A stretch of 64,000 nt of DNA from Leptidea sinapis. Its lineage: Eukaryota; Arthropoda; Insecta; Lepidoptera; Pieridae. This document shows positions 34,261 to 47,659 of the stretch, piece by piece. Within the stretch, counting starts at the first letter, position 1; the number at the start of each line of letters is the position of its first letter. Below the pieces are notes generated by a model. It had not been told where the DNA came from. It ran no database searches and was given only the letters and a program-made list of their open reading frames with translations. The position numbers were made by a program, and so were the translations under genes. The DNA is taken from contig NC_066278.1 of the NCBI RefSeq assembly GCF_905404315.1, positions 2,868,001 through 2,932,000 on the forward strand. Reading direction: 5' to 3'.

Positions 34261-36150
34261 GTGGCTATCATTTAAACACCTGAACAGATTGCCAAAAATT
34301 TGTAAATATAAATTGTTATTAAAATATAATGTTTTATATTTTAAATTTGAATGTTATTGAAACTTTCAGTCTTGAGATCATCTACCGACCTAAAAGTATT
34401 GGTTGAAATGTGAAAAATGAAACTATAACGTTTTGCTAGATTATTGAGAAGTTCTGTAATGCTGAACTAAAAATTAGTTGACAAGTCACTTGTATATCTT
34501 GCATTTACTAGTTATTACAATGTGCCAATAACTGTTGACTAGAACTTCTATATCCAGCAGCTTATTAGAATTTTGATGACTTTTGTGTATAAAAAAAAAG
34601 TGTGTTGGGTAAATAATACCAAAAAAAAAACAAATATTTTTTTTTCTCACATCAATCACTATTAAACTTAGATGCTAATATTTAGATATTAAACCAGATT
34701 ATTATCTCTTTATTTTTTGGGTTCTTAGTATTAAGTTGATAATGCAAAGTATATAGTGTATTATTGTTTAAACATGCTAAGTATTGTATAGTAGCTATGT
34801 TATTTGTAAATTAATGGCCATACAAATTAACTCGTTTGTCCTCCTTTTCCAAAAAAAAAAACTTGGTATATGGCATTTATTTTCTCAAATTTGATTCCTT
34901 ATACCTATATTATAAAGTTATATCTAAAAATAATATAGAAATGTTGACTATATTGCTGATAACACTCGATGCTATGATAATTCTGAAGTTTTCCGAATGA
35001 CAAGCTGCCTTGCAAATAAACGCGGGAAACGTTATACGTCAGATTATAGCAATGATAAGCAAACTGTCTAATTGTTAACATTTTGCATATTCTTGGTTTG
35101 TTCTAAGGCATACCAAGTTTATTTGTAAGGCCGTAAATATTTAGGATGCTTAGGTGATGCAGTTTGACATGAATTATTGTGCTCAAATTAATTTTAATCT
35201 TAACTAATTCTGTTTTTTCTAAAGAGTGTAGCAAATTAAAAGTAACTAGCTACAATCTAAATACCCAGTTTAATAGTACCATTATCAACAGTCAAAGAAG
35301 TATTCAAACCATTAGATACTTCTTTGACTGTTGTTTTGTTTTTAAAATTCGAACATTAGAAAATTCTGAAAGAGCAAAAAAGTTTTTTATATATTGCATA
35401 GACAATTTAGAAGTACGAGGTGAAAGTGTCTCTGGGAAAACACATAAAACATTTTCATAGGAACCTAGTATAAGTATCATTTAATAACAACCAGATTACA
35501 GAACCAGACCAACAGAACATTACGATCAAGTTTTAATAAGGCATCGAAATATAAAATAATATTAACATATTTTGGTTCCAGTAATTAATTATGATAAATA
35601 TATTTATTACCTGGTTGTAAATTAAACTATGTCATAGCGCTGATCGCTATGTTTCTTTGTAACGGCTTATAGAAAATATTAATATCAACATACTTAGTTA
35701 CAGACAGGAAGTGCGCCACTAAAATATAACCACCTTTGGAAGATTATTCAATTTTATTGCATTTGTAGTACCTATATGCATTTGATGGTGTAATTTTATT
35801 TTTAAATAAAGTATTATATACCAATATTTTGTTGTTTTATTACACATAAGATTGAAAAAAAAAAAGAAAGCTTATTTGAATTGCCTCTCTCAGAGCGCCA
35901 TTTGTTTCCGAAGCGGTAGTAGTATCTAGTAGTTATTAGAAAAGAATTCTAAAGGAATTTTGAGAAAATTCGCCTTTTATGCCTTTTAATTAACTATGCA
36001 CACCGTTGGAGCTCATGATTTATTCCCCTTTATGCCTCCAATAGTATCGGAATATTTGGTCTCAAAAATTCGAACGATTGCTATTGAGCGATTAATTCCA
36101 TTTAAAAGGCGAAACTAGAAGGCATAAATAGAGCGACACCGTACACCAGG
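34261..36150. other. AT-rich intergenic region with a perfect hairpin
   Basis: No gene is recognised. A 93-codon plus frame at 35179-35460 has no family signature and contains a 17-bp perfect inverted repeat (35286-35334). A decayed repeat (gagcgccatttgtttccgaa) at 35880-35960 is shared with 61300-61380. Confidence 0.45.
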
Positions 36151-36156
36151 CCACGT

Positions 36157-36612
36157 ATGGAGTTCGGTCTCATCTCTGATCTAGTACGTCCCAGGAACAA
36201 ACATAAACTTGTTATGCCTACTACTCGGTTGGGTCGAGTTAGTAAGTCTTTTGTTGGGCGATGTATATGCTTCTACAATATGATCCCAGAAAATGTACAA
36301 AACAAATGTGTTACGAAATTTAAAAGAATTGTTAAAAAACGTTTGTGTGGGAAAGTGAGTTATTATAGCATAAACGATTTTCTTAATGACACCACGGACT
36401 GGGATTAAAGCGAACACCCTCAGGCTCTTTAATTATAAATGTTCATTGTACGATATTACATTGTAATCCATATTTTATATAAAAAAAAGCCCGCTGAGTT
36501 TCTTGCGCCCATTCTTCTCAGGTCTGAGGCAGTCTCTTTTGAATGGGTGGTAGATTTTTGACGTTCAATAAGTGATTATAAATCCTATTTTGAATAAAAA
36601 TATTTGAGTTTG
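36157..36612 (+). mobile_element. LINE 3' end (family A), recent copy
   Basis: The ORF2 tail encodes LVMPTTRLGRVSKSFVGRCI and FYNMIPENVQNKCVTKFKRI, ending in DFLNDTTDWD at the stop near 36408. The 3' UTR follows (cccgctgagtttcttgcgcc) and ends gaataaaaatatttgagtttga. Nearly identical copies at 57290-57739 and 59100-59382 suggest recent activity. Confidence 0.88.
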
Positions 36613-37272
36613 ATCCAGCTCGAACAATATGGCTATTATATTAGTTATAATCTGGATATGTGGTATTCCTCCAAAGTGCGATTTTCAATGACCATTCTAC
36701 GACTTACTATGGAATAATATTCCTCGACCTGTGTTTCGAGGACAATACTACATGGGTGACTTGGTAGGTAGGTACCTACCCATATACTTCCTACCTACCT
36801 ACCAAAAAAAAAAACAAGTGCGTCCATTTCTTTTTGTAAGTTAAAGTCACCGAAAAGTTAGAAACGTTTGTTTTTTAACGAGTTAACGACCAACAGAGTG
36901 GTGCCTTGTTCGTTGTGCTATTTCTTAGTTACCCGTTCGTGATATTCACTTCTAGTAGGCTTACGCACTACAACGCCCGAAACTTTACGGGTAGGTACCC
37001 GAAACACCTAACCGTCAATGAATAATTTTATTGTGAGCGTTTTTCATATTATATATTGTACATAATCAAAGCGGTATGTTTCTTTTTTCTATAAATATTC
37101 ATTCCAAAATACCTCAATAACGAGTAATTCAAGGGTAAGATAGTTAAGCCAAAGTTAAAGATTTCAATTAAATATTAGTAATAATTTAACAATTTTACAT
37201 TACAATTTTTTGAAAGAGAAAATATTACAACTCGACCAATTAAACTGGAAATTGCACGTACGTTAAGTAGAC

Positions 37273-37490
37273 GATCCATATAGCTCAGTGGTTAGTGACC
37301 CTAGTCCCTACCCACTGAGCAGGTCCCGAGTTCGAATCCAGATATGTGCAAACATTCATGTGAATATGGATGTTTTTTTTAAATATAAGTAATTACATCG
37401 TAGTATATATCTCGTTGTCTTGCAACTCATAGCACATGCCTAGCTTGGGCCACGATATTTGTGTAAAAGTGTGTAGGTAAGTATTGTATT
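37273..37490 (+). mobile_element. tRNA-derived SINE (family 1)
   Basis: The A-box-like tatagctcagtggttagtga and B-box-like gagttcgaatcc are spaced as in a tRNA. They are followed by a tail with catgtgaatatggatgtttt and aagtgtgtaggtaagtattg. The same family in reverse is at 12480-12725. Mismatches in the acceptor stem and the long tail exclude a functional tRNA gene. Confidence 0.8.
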
Positions 37491-37552
37491 ATACCTACTA
37501 CCTTTTTTAAAAAAATATGGGTTTAATACATTGCAAATTTTGATGCTTTCAG

Positions 37553-37661
37553 GGGAAACTGCACTCTTTTTAAATGAAATGGCAAATCAGTCAGAATTAT
37601 TGGAAAACGGGAAATCAAAACATTTCTTTGCCATTCCAGTCCATGCCAGTCATGATTATAG
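37553..37661 (+). other. Lone exon-like segment, unrecognised
   Basis: An open stretch of about 36 codons is bordered by ttgatgctttcag and g|gtattaag. It encodes GETALFLNEMANQSELLENG and KSKHFFAIPVHASHDYR. Amino-acid make-up looks protein-like and the borders are good splice sites, but no partner exon was found on either side. It may be a processed fragment, an orphan exon or chance. Confidence 0.25.
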
Positions 37662-38586
37662 GTATTAAGTAATTATAGTATTGCGTCCCAGATGAATTAT
37701 TTGTAGGCGTGTTGGTACCATTAGCCTTGGTGCGTGAAGATTTCTCATCAACAGGACTGGAACACCAACTTCCAGCTTCAACTTACGGGAAGACACTCCT
37801 GGTAATTCTAAAGAGTTGAGGAACTCTTCAGGATACGATGTCACCTGTTCAGCATCAATAACTAATAATAATAACTAATTACTGAGAGGTAATCGGCAAT
37901 ATCTCCCTCTACGGCTGACATTTGTTCGTTTATCTGGCCTACTGGCCTGGCTTTGGTCTCATTTGTCGGCATCGATCAAAATTGGCATACACACCGTTAC
38001 ACTCTGTTGGCATATAATATTCTCCGAATTTTGAAAGACCAGCTGCATATTGTCCTGCTTGTAAATCACTGTGTACTTATACTCGCATATTTTAATCAGA
38101 CAGAACTTTTTTTGGTATTCATCTGTCGGGGTACTACTACGCCTACTTGGTAGTAGGTCTAGTTGGTACCAGTAGGGTCTGTCTAAAGTCTAATATAACC
38201 TGATAAGGTACTTATGCTATATAGGGGTACAATTGCCCTTTTGTGGTATCATTATTGCACATTTATTCCAAACCAACAGATTGCACTGCTGCAACATTCT
38301 TCCGCGCTCACTGCGTTGACATTTCCTCATGAGCTAAGTTTAAGAATTGAGTGCCCTCCACTATGTAGCGTAGCAGCTATTCCGTTGCAACAGCAAATCA
38401 TTTATCTTTCCGGATTTGAGCTAATAGTATGCTTAATAGAAAGGCTAAGGATACAAACAAACCACCTTTACCACTGACAACTTTTTGATTAGCTGTGTCA
38501 TAGACTAGTCTATGTTCTGGATTCAAACGTGGAAGGGCCCCCAATATTTATTATCGTAATCTAGTTCTCGCATTAAATATTACAGT

Positions 38587-38888
38587 TACCAGTGGGAGGC
38601 TTCTTTGCACAAGATGTCGGCTGGATTATGGGTACCATAACGGCGGCACACATTTCTGCCGTGAAGCAGTAATGTGTAGTCATTATTGTGTTTAGGTAGG
38701 GCGCCGTAGCTAGTGAAATAACTGGGCAAATGAGACTTAACATCTTTTGTCTCAAGGAGACGAGCGAAATTGTAGTGCCGCTCAGAATTTTTGGGTTTTT
38801 CAAGAATCTTGAGCGGAACTGCATTGTAGTATCAATTACCATCAGCTGAACGTCCTGCTCGTCTCGTCCCTTAATGTCATAAAAAAAA
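38587..38888 (+). mobile_element. Lepidopteran interspersed repeat (SINE-like), copy 2
   Basis: It matches the copy at 6931-7222 end to end: accagtgggaggcttctttg ... ctgctcgtctcgtccc, then an A-rich end. Confidence 0.8.
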
Positions 38889-38899
38889 GGTTTTAGTAA

Positions 38900-39420
38900 C
38901 TAGTAACTATTAGGCCATCACTTAGTTTTCGAGCTTTGTTAGCGCATCATGGTAAATTAAATGTTTCTATGAAGCATTTGGATTCTGTCCTTGTAATCTG
39001 TGTAAAATATCATTCGCCATATCATTTTGATACTATTACCACAATTTGTTTGGGCTTCCCTGCGATTTTGATATCCTATTTCAACCCCATAAAGGTTACA
39101 GTTTCAAAAACGCTGGAACGAATGTTTATTAACTTTGTTTATAAAGTTTCATGATTTTATCTCCGAAATTGACGAATGTAAATGTAAAACATTTACACTT
39201 TCAACCCGTTTATGCCCTTTTTGACAACAATTGGTAGCTTATGTCCTTTCCCAAGTTGGTCTAGTCCATCCAACGTAGTCATGCTACAACAAATATTTAT
39301 TTCTTATCAAGTGCCTAAATACATCTTTGATAATGACGAACTTCCGTACAAACTTCCACCCCTATTTCAACCCCTCCAAACCTCTTATTCGCGATGAAAG
39401 CGTAACTAACAAACTTACAT
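38900..39420. mobile_element. Probable decayed interspersed repeat
   Basis: The phrases atatcctatttcaaccccat, tatttcaacccctccaaacc and tctttgataatgacgaactt resemble lepidopteran repeat consensus. Short frames here are not convincing as genes. Confidence 0.4.
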
Positions 39421-39555
39421 TTATATTTATAATATTAGAAGAGATTATTTTCTTTGTCTTGTATTTTTACTCCACGATCGGGCGTTTTATTTAAATTTTA
39501 TGCTACTCGTACCTACCTCAGTTGTAAATTGAAATAGGAATAAGTTAGTTAACAT

Positions 39556-39850
39556 AAAATCTTGTATGCTTTGTTCAACTCTCAGGTTGTGGCTTCATTT
39601 TCAGAGTCTACTTTACAGTTGTAAACCTACTCAACTCCAGTATTTGCATATTAGGAAATTGACTTGACATACAAGATTTTAACAACGATACGTCACTCGA
39701 ACGGTTTGCTCATTGGAAGAGCGCTAGCATGGAACGCGAGAGGTCGCGGGTTTTGATTCCGCATCATTCATAAAATTTTGTTTTCAACTTCTATATGTGC
39801 AATTAATCCCAGAAGTGAGGTTATCACTTTAAAACATAACAAGTTATAAT
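39556..39850 (+). mobile_element. tRNA-derived SINE (family 2), rearranged copy
   Basis: A tRNA-like unit at about 39705-39770 (tggaagagcgctagcatgga, gagaggtcgcgggttttgat) is preceded by a segment (39556-39668) that follows, rather than precedes, the tRNA-like unit at 19728-19846. It has atcttgtatg / catacaagat inverted ends. Confidence 0.65.
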
Positions 39851-40279
39851 CTGTAGTTTAAGATTGCATGATGGTCGACCACGTTCTACCCAACCTTTTA
39901 ATCAGCTTCCTAGTGTGGAGCGCACCCACGTAGGAGGCTACACTCCTGTGATTCTTCTCGTATTTCATGAGAGCGTGATCACTTTCCATCTGAAGTAAAG
40001 TAAGTCGATCTTCCTTTTCCATAAAAAATAACCAGTCGTCTCTTGAGGGAAATTGCTAAAGAAGTATTTCGGCAGCATGGCGTCACAGATTTTTTTCCAG
40101 TATCTTCTATATTATAGTAATTTATGATGAAAATTTTTGGTGGCATCGATTCACTGTAGTGAAAAAATTGTTACACTCAGCCGATGTCAAAACTTCTGGC
40201 TATGAGCCTGCAACCTGTACCTTCATAATATTCATATCTAGGTATCTACATATGGTCTCCCAACGCATCTTTTTTTTTT

Positions 40280-40440
40280 ATTCAAAAGGAGGACCAACAA
40301 GCGTACAGTCACCTACCGCCCACATTCTCTTGCAACACCAGGGGAATCTCAGGAGCGTTACTGGCCATTAAGGTAGGTGTTTTTTGAAGATACCCATTTC
40401 GTATCGTTCTGGAAATACCGCACAAGGAAGCTCATTTATT
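40280..40440 (-). mobile_element. Fragment of the common LINE-associated repeat
   Basis: ggaggaccaacaagcgtaca, cccacattctcttgcaacac and cccatttcgtatcgttctgg match 29790-29940. Confidence 0.7.
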
Positions 40441-43335
40441 CACAACATAATTTCATTAACAACCTTCGAAAATAATGTATGTTATTGATATAACAAATCC
40501 CAGTAACACTTCGCTTGTGTGAAGTAATTTCTATATGACCACGTATGTCGTAGCCAGATGATTGTGGTGGTTGAATGATAATTAATATAATAATAATAAT
40601 GGTTGAGTGGTACTCCGCTAATAGAATACCAGTTGGACGCATTAGCCGATCGTTAACTGAACTTGACTAACCACTCGTTGTGTGGTGACCCTTTGGAGAT
40701 TACCTACCGTAAGTCAGGCAGGTGGGTTTTCTTTATCTTCCTTCTGAAAAGTATATTAGAAGTCCACCATGGCATGACTATATTCTAAGGACATCTCACA
40801 ACTCTGATGCTCGTACTTCACCCGAGTATGACTTTAAAACTTCTAACGAGGCTTATGTAGGATTATATTCTCTTTGTTACAGAGCAAGAGATTGAAATAA
40901 AACTATTGTTGAAATAAAAATACATATATTAATTTTACATCAATATTAAATTACAGCCAACGTAACTATGTAGGTTACAATAATAAAAATATACCTATAT
41001 AATTTCCATTGAAACAAATAAATAATAAAAACAAGGTATTTTCTTATTAGTACACCTAGGTCTAAAAATTATCATTGACTATAAGAGGGTTGCGGTCGTT
41101 CAATTCTAGGTAACATTTAAAAAAAAATCAACTACAAGCAAGGGGGAGCTCACTTATCTAAACAATTATAAGTATTATTATGGAATTTACTCATTTCTCT
41201 ACAGTTAGTTAATAATAAGTAATGTTATCAATGTCATATGCAAATGAAAATGAACCGGCCGAAAACGCCCCACGAAAACACGAAACAAACGATTAATACC
41301 AATATTTATATAATAATATCGTTACGTAGCCAAAAGTCCTGTGAATACATGTGTTATTTACTCAAATGATGTTTGAAGCCATTCCTGGTACTGTCTTCAT
41401 AACAACCTCATTCAAAGATATATTTTTCATACGCATATGACACTGATAACTTAAATCTTAAAATAAAAAGAGATTTGTAAAATAATTAAGTTTAAGAATT
41501 TCTTGCAAATTTTTGGCATCAAGCAAAGTATAAGAATTACTGAAACCATAAGCTTTGGCAACGACCCCAGTGAGACATTATATTTTGATTTGCCAATCCC
41601 CTCGTAATGACTTTAACGACAGCTTATAATTTTAGCTTTTACACAGGAAAAAGTTCTTGTGCGGTAGATGTTTTTGTAATCATCTAGCCAACCGTAAGCC
41701 AATAAGTTATGGTTAACACAGTTAGAAAATCCGACTCTCATTGATCATTGTCAAGTTGTAGACTATGTTAATGTCTGTCATTAATACAATTCGAAATCAA
41801 ATATTTTTATTCTAAATAGGCATACAAAATCACTATAAAAAGTTATAATCTGCTACTCATACGGAATAGATATACTTCAAACATGAGCTACAAAATGTTT
41901 GATTCCCTTTAGTGGCGCAATGAAAAAGCATGAATTTCATGCATGAATTTCTAAGCCGTAGCTCAAACAAATAAATATACTATTAGTGATAATCCTACCA
42001 AACTGATCCCAATTTGCATAATATGTATTTTTCAGTGCCAAACCACTTTCAATTTACGAAAGTAGTGTTAACTCGCTTTAATTTACTTTATGAAAATCAA
42101 TATATATTAATCAGTTTTTTATTAATAGCCCTATCAAAAACATTACAAAATATTTAGAATAAAGGAGAAAGAACATGGCTTTGAATAAACAAATTGTTGA
42201 CTATTTTACACAAATTAAATGGTAACCTTGCTGCAAATAAAGTCCACTTTTAAAGTCTTTACATAATATTTTCCTAGCTACCCTCTTTCTTTCCTTTTAT
42301 AGTGTGCATGGTGCCATAATGAAGGGCCGATGTTTACCAAACAAACTTACATTTTGTAATAGGACACACTGATCTAAAATACCTTAATTTAAAAGGCCAA
42401 TCACCATTAAGTTATTTGTCTTATTCTCACTGGTTTGCGCGCACTTAGAAAATATGTTAAATAAAACCAAAAACAACAATATTTAATATAATAATGATAA
42501 CTTGCAGGTATTGTAAAGAAAAATAATTTAATTTTACACAATTTTAAAACATTAATAAAATACACATTATAGGTAAAATGCCCTTAACGATCGACTAAAG
42601 AAATGTAACGTCAAACATATTTATTTATAAGTTAGGAGCCCCTGTTATGATTGGTTCTCATATGTTTCATTCAAACTTTATTGCCATAATCCATGATTTT
42701 ATTAAATTTCTCCCTTTTTCAAGCAATCATGATTGGCACATTATTTTTAAACCAATATCTAGATGGAACTGGGTTGTAACAATAATCCACGAAGCATTAA
42801 AAATGCTTGAAATTAAAAACACACTGAAAGTACATACATAATCTCGCCGTGTATTGTATTAATAATAATTAAAAGATTTCGTTATTAATAACATTATAAA
42901 TTTATTTAAGAATTCTGTTTTTAATGTTATTATTGTTTAAAGTCAAGTTTAAACATCGGAGCCCATTTTCTGAATAACATTTTGAAGTTAAAATGTTTCG
43001 GTTTATACCTTTGGTCCGATGTTTGATTCTTTTAATAAAGCGTTTTATGTTTTAAATGTAAACAATTGCTTAATGGATTTGATGTTTGGGATTACCCATG
43101 ATCATTAGACCATGCCAAAATGAAGACATAATTTAACGTCGCTTCGAGTAACTCTAGAAACGTTTCGATAAGTGATAAGGCATTTGTCCCACCGCTGTCT
43201 ACTATTTTCTCGCCCAACAAACGTAGAACAGAGACACATAGGTATTAACAGTTGATCGCTGAGTGTTCACGCTGCTGGCGACTAGCGAGGACTCTATACT
43301 AGTTTGTCGCAGCGACAAAAGCCACTAAAGAAAAA
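40441..43335. other. AT-rich intergenic region, no gene seen
   Basis: Nothing recognisable as coding. A degenerate LINE-family-A-like 3' end at about 41790-41900 (atcaaatatttttattctaa) is possible. A perfect 17-base palindrome (tttgtcgcagcgacaaa) is at 43303-43319 in a short GC-richer block. Confidence 0.45.
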
Positions 43336-43394
43336 TAATGCTGAGCAATGTTCAACTACAGTGTGAGCAGTGGGCTCTCGCATGCTGTCTACAG

Positions 43395-43690
43395 CAAGCC
43401 ACAATTTTTTTTTATATAAGAGAAGGCAAACGGGCAAGAGGCTCACGGGATGGGAGTGGTGAGGCAACCGCCCATGAACATCTGCGAGAGATGCGTTGCC
43501 GGCCTTTGAGGTGTGAGTATGCTCTTTTCTTGAAGGTCCCTAAGTCGTATCGGTTCGGAAAAACAACAGCCGGTAATTGATTCCACGAAGTGGCTGTGCG
43601 TGAAATTTCTTGAAAAACGCGTGGTCGTGGAATACCAGACGCCAACGTGATGCGTTTCTAGGCCTTCTTGATTTTCTATCATGGCCGGTG
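43395..43690 (-). mobile_element. Common LINE-associated repeat, variant
   Basis: gaggcaaccgcccatgaaca, gttgccggcctttgaggtgt and ggtccctaagtcgtatcggt run parallel to 29820-29930. A family tail, aggcaaacgggcaagaggct, is present. Minus frames at 43412-43755 are repeat-derived. Confidence 0.65.
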
Positions 43691-43759
43691 TTGGGACAAG
43701 TGCCTAAGAATGACTCATTTACACAGCTATAAGTTGGAAACGAGACCGACGTCATAATA

Positions 43760-46240
43760 AATCCTGGGAATACCCAAAATCGAAAAGTGTTAATCTTCTT
43801 TCAAGTATGTAGAATATTTTTCTCTTTTTAATGAGTTAAATGGTAACCCAGGTATTTATTAGTTTAAGACTACATTCAGATAAATAAAAGTTTACCACAA
43901 AAGGTGAAATTCTATTCATTACATAACATTACGAAACTTGTATATAAATATAGCACGTCTCAAACCGATCAAGTCTCAATTTGTTTTGAGTTTGAGACGT
44001 TTTATTCAATCGCATCGCAAGATTTACCACAACATTCGTTCTTCACTTTTCATCTCACATGCTAAGTATACTATTAAACTATTCACTAATATTATATTTA
44101 AAATATGTTACAATGTTCCCATGTGTTTATTTTGTAAGTAAATATTTGTTTTCTGACTGTAACGCTGTTATATGTCATTTTCTACACATTGATTTTTAAT
44201 AAAGGTAACTGAAAACTGTGTAAACTGTAAAATTGATTTTTAAAATCAGTCTTATAATAAATAAGTAGAGTAAAAGTAAAACTTCCTTGAATACAATTGC
44301 TGAAATCAATGTTTCGTAGTGTTAATTCTCAATTCGACGTAGTTAATGAAAATCGTTTCAAGCCACAAACATCACATTTTAAGGAATTCGTGTTTAAAGT
44401 TTAACAAATATTAGTGTATTCCATACATGTTGGTTGGGCTACTAAGTCATTATGTCATTCAAAGTAGTAGGTAAAGCAGTAGGTCTGCCATTTTTGTCAG
44501 TCCGTTAATATGAATCACGTGACCAGTTATGTGTTTTTAACTAAATTTCGATATGATTGTGGTTTGGAACGTTTTTCTGGAATAACGTCTTATTTTAATA
44601 TTAAATTGCAAAAGACCGTGTCAAATTTATATTATTAGATACCAATGCAATATTTATTTACTTAATTTTTGCCACAGACTTACAATATACCAGCGTTTAG
44701 ACGAAAAAAAACGTGCGAGAGGGAAGAACATATATCTCTAACGGAGATACAGCAAGGTAGAGGAGGAAAGCGAATCTATTGTTATTGTTACTGATTTTCA
44801 TTGACAAGTCGTAAACAGTCAACAAATTATATATGTAATATAAAGAATATTAATAAACCACTAGATAAGCACATTGACAATTCAAAATTGTTCAGGAATT
44901 ATCGGCTGTCAGATCGTCTATACGCTTCTATATTGTAAGTCTATATGACTTTTGCTAATGTGTCTCAAATATTCAGAATGGTGTCGTTATACCGTAGATA
45001 GAAGATGGCCGCTAGATTCGCTGTCAGCGTATGTAAATGAGATAGCTATAGTCTGTGACATGTGCTATGTTTTTTCATTCTGTAGTACGAACTGTACAAC
45101 GTAATAAACAACAACGTCCCATGTAAAGAATAACTAAATTCACAAATTCACACCAAATCACTCAATTACATATCAAAAATCAGAATTTATTCAATCAGAA
45201 TTTCATTAAACCGTATTTCACCACGGCAGCCATTATTTCTTGGGAGCCGAACTGGGTCCGAGCAAAAAAATCGCATACGCGAAAGGGATAGCAGATATTG
45301 TGGTGCATCTCGCTTACTCTCAATACCAATCTAATTTATGTGTCTCTGTCACGTTATTATTATTATTTTAGCGACGCATCTATTGTTCATCTTCTATCTA
45401 CGCGTTATCCACATCATGTGTCAATGTTTGCCACAGATAAGTAAAAGAGACTTAGCTACACGTTCGCATTATCTTTTACTACAGATTGGTTAATTATGTG
45501 CGGCCAAAACTCAGTTCATTGTCAATGACTACATATGAACCTCATTTTTTATAAGATTTTATTGCCTGGTTACCAAAAAAACATCATGGTATCATATTTT
45601 TTTACAGTTACGTAGAAACATTGACTGAATTGTATTACTTAGGACTTCTCGTAACAGTAGGTTATGGTATACCTACTTAAGTATTATTATAATAATCTGA
45701 ATTATTTCAAATTATTACATGAGCTTCTAAAACTTTAATTATGCCAGGTAAAAGTAGGATAAAACTTACCAGTACCTTATAAGATATCGAAAATAAATTT
45801 GTACTGTTAAGAAAATTACTGCAGTTAATATTTCAGGTTCAGCCCATGACAAGCTTGTAACATTCATGTTCGTCATGAGAACCTACTTACTGATTTTAAA
45901 TCTATAAACTATACTATGTTTTTGAAATACACATATAAAAGCATGATTTCTAAAATAGTAATGGAGTAAAGCCGAGGTGTAACTGGGGTCCGTGTCTACA
46001 GGATTTCGCGTAAATACATGAAAGTTTTTATTTTAAACAAATATTTGTTTATTATTGTGCGAGTATCCGATTTTTCATTACAAAACAGAACATTTATAAG
46101 ATGATCAAAAGTAATATACCGGACAAAACATAATAGTTACAAATGGTGATGAATCAATACTATATAAATTTAATATAAATGCGTCGGGATTTTAATAAGT
46201 ATGAAGAAGTATCCACATAAACAACAATAATGTTATTATA
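43760..46240. other. Intergenic region with a TIR element, no gene seen
   Basis: There are no supported coding frames. The inverted-repeat element at 44992-45405 is the only clear structure. The rest is AT-rich. Confidence 0.45.
44992..45405. mobile_element. MITE-like element with about 35-bp inverted ends
   Basis: The left end ccgtagatagaagatggccg and the right end (reverse complement cgcgtagatagaagatgaac) match over about 16 bases and then weakly (ctagattcgctgtc against tagatgcgtcgct). The element is about 414 bp, with no coding frame. Confidence 0.6.
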
Positions 46241-46687
46241 TTAATTTATTTATCTCTTAATAGTCACCTACGGAAGTATGAAGTCGGGCACAGTTTCTCA
46301 TAAGCAAAAGAATCTATTCACAATAATTATGCATTCACCACTTACATCTACTTAACTTTTATAAAAAGGCATCATTTATCAACATTATTATCAACCAGCA
46401 AATGATAGTAGCAAAATAACTACAAAATCATCATCTACGACATTGAAAGCAATGGAACGCATTTCAAAAGATAAAAAAAAAAAACTGTTACGAATAATAC
46501 GCACACGCTACTGAAATCGAAAAAGTTTGTATTAAATCGAGACACTACTTCTTTCACCTCCACGAATGAAAAAACCGCTATCTCACAGATGCACAGAGTT
46601 AGTTCTCTTGGGCTAAGTCTTATATATACTCTATGACATCGTTTCTTGTCTTGTTTAAATTGAGTCCATGTTATTTTTCCCGCTATT

Positions 46688-47605
46688 TCACTTGTTCGGC
46701 TCGTGTATCTTCTTTGACCTGAAGTCATATATCCTTCGGCAGAATAGAACGAGCTCTGGAGAGACTGAAGGTGGTAACTTTGTATCGTTGGGGGCTACTG
46801 CGGGTGTCACTTCGCTCGATGGAAGGGCTGGTACAATCGATGGTGCTATTGTTATACCTTCCTTCATTGCTTTTAGTCGTTTCTTATACCTTAAATGGAT
46901 ATTGGTGAGTTAATAATTTATTACATACCATTATCATATAGCTCTTATTATTTATTATCACCCAGAGTCATTACTAAACAGCGCCGTTTAACTGGCGGCC
47001 TGAATGATATGGCGAAATAATGGCAGAAAGTGGAACTAACATGAAATGAACAGATTATGAAAGAAATGAAACATCATCGATCCAAGTCATTTGCCTATCA
47101 AACCACTGAATATTATTCAAACCGCTAGTAACAACGGCGCTGTTTAGTAAAGAGGCTCGGCTGTTGATTGAACGGCTAATTAAGCTAGTTGGCTGCGACA
47201 TATACATGGCTCAGTAATAACTTTTAGCCAGTCTATATGTATACAAATAAAATCATGTAAGATCATTACCAAGGTGTGGTTAGCATGTTCTTATGTTAAT
47301 ATTAACTCCCTTAGATAATTGATACGTCCAGAAAGTGCCTTTCGACAACATGCCGGATTTATTAATTTAGTGTGCATTTTAACCAACGTCTTAAATTCGG
47401 TATACGTCCGTCACTGTTTTAGTGTGCGTGCGTTCCTGAAAATAGTGGCTAACTGTTCGCCGCTCTTTACTTATTTTCGAAATGTTGACAGCTGTCACAA
47501 TCTAAACGACGCATAAATCATCTAAGTTAACTCCCTTATCTATAAAACAATATATCCTAGAAAGTATAACTTTGCGTGGAACACGAAGTAATGGTTTATT
47601 ATATT

Positions 47606-47659
<54 letters not shown>

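Noticed and set aside
35286..35334. A microRNA precursor
   Set aside because: The stem is only 17 pairs with no outward extension, too short for a usual animal pre-miRNA. Kept only as a hairpin observation.
37273..37345. A tRNA gene
   Set aside because: Box A and B are present, but the stems do not pair properly and a SINE tail follows. The same unit occurs elsewhere in reverse.
43303..43319. A palindromic operator-like site
   Set aside because: A single 17-base palindrome in an intergenic repeat-like block, with no linked gene or second copy.
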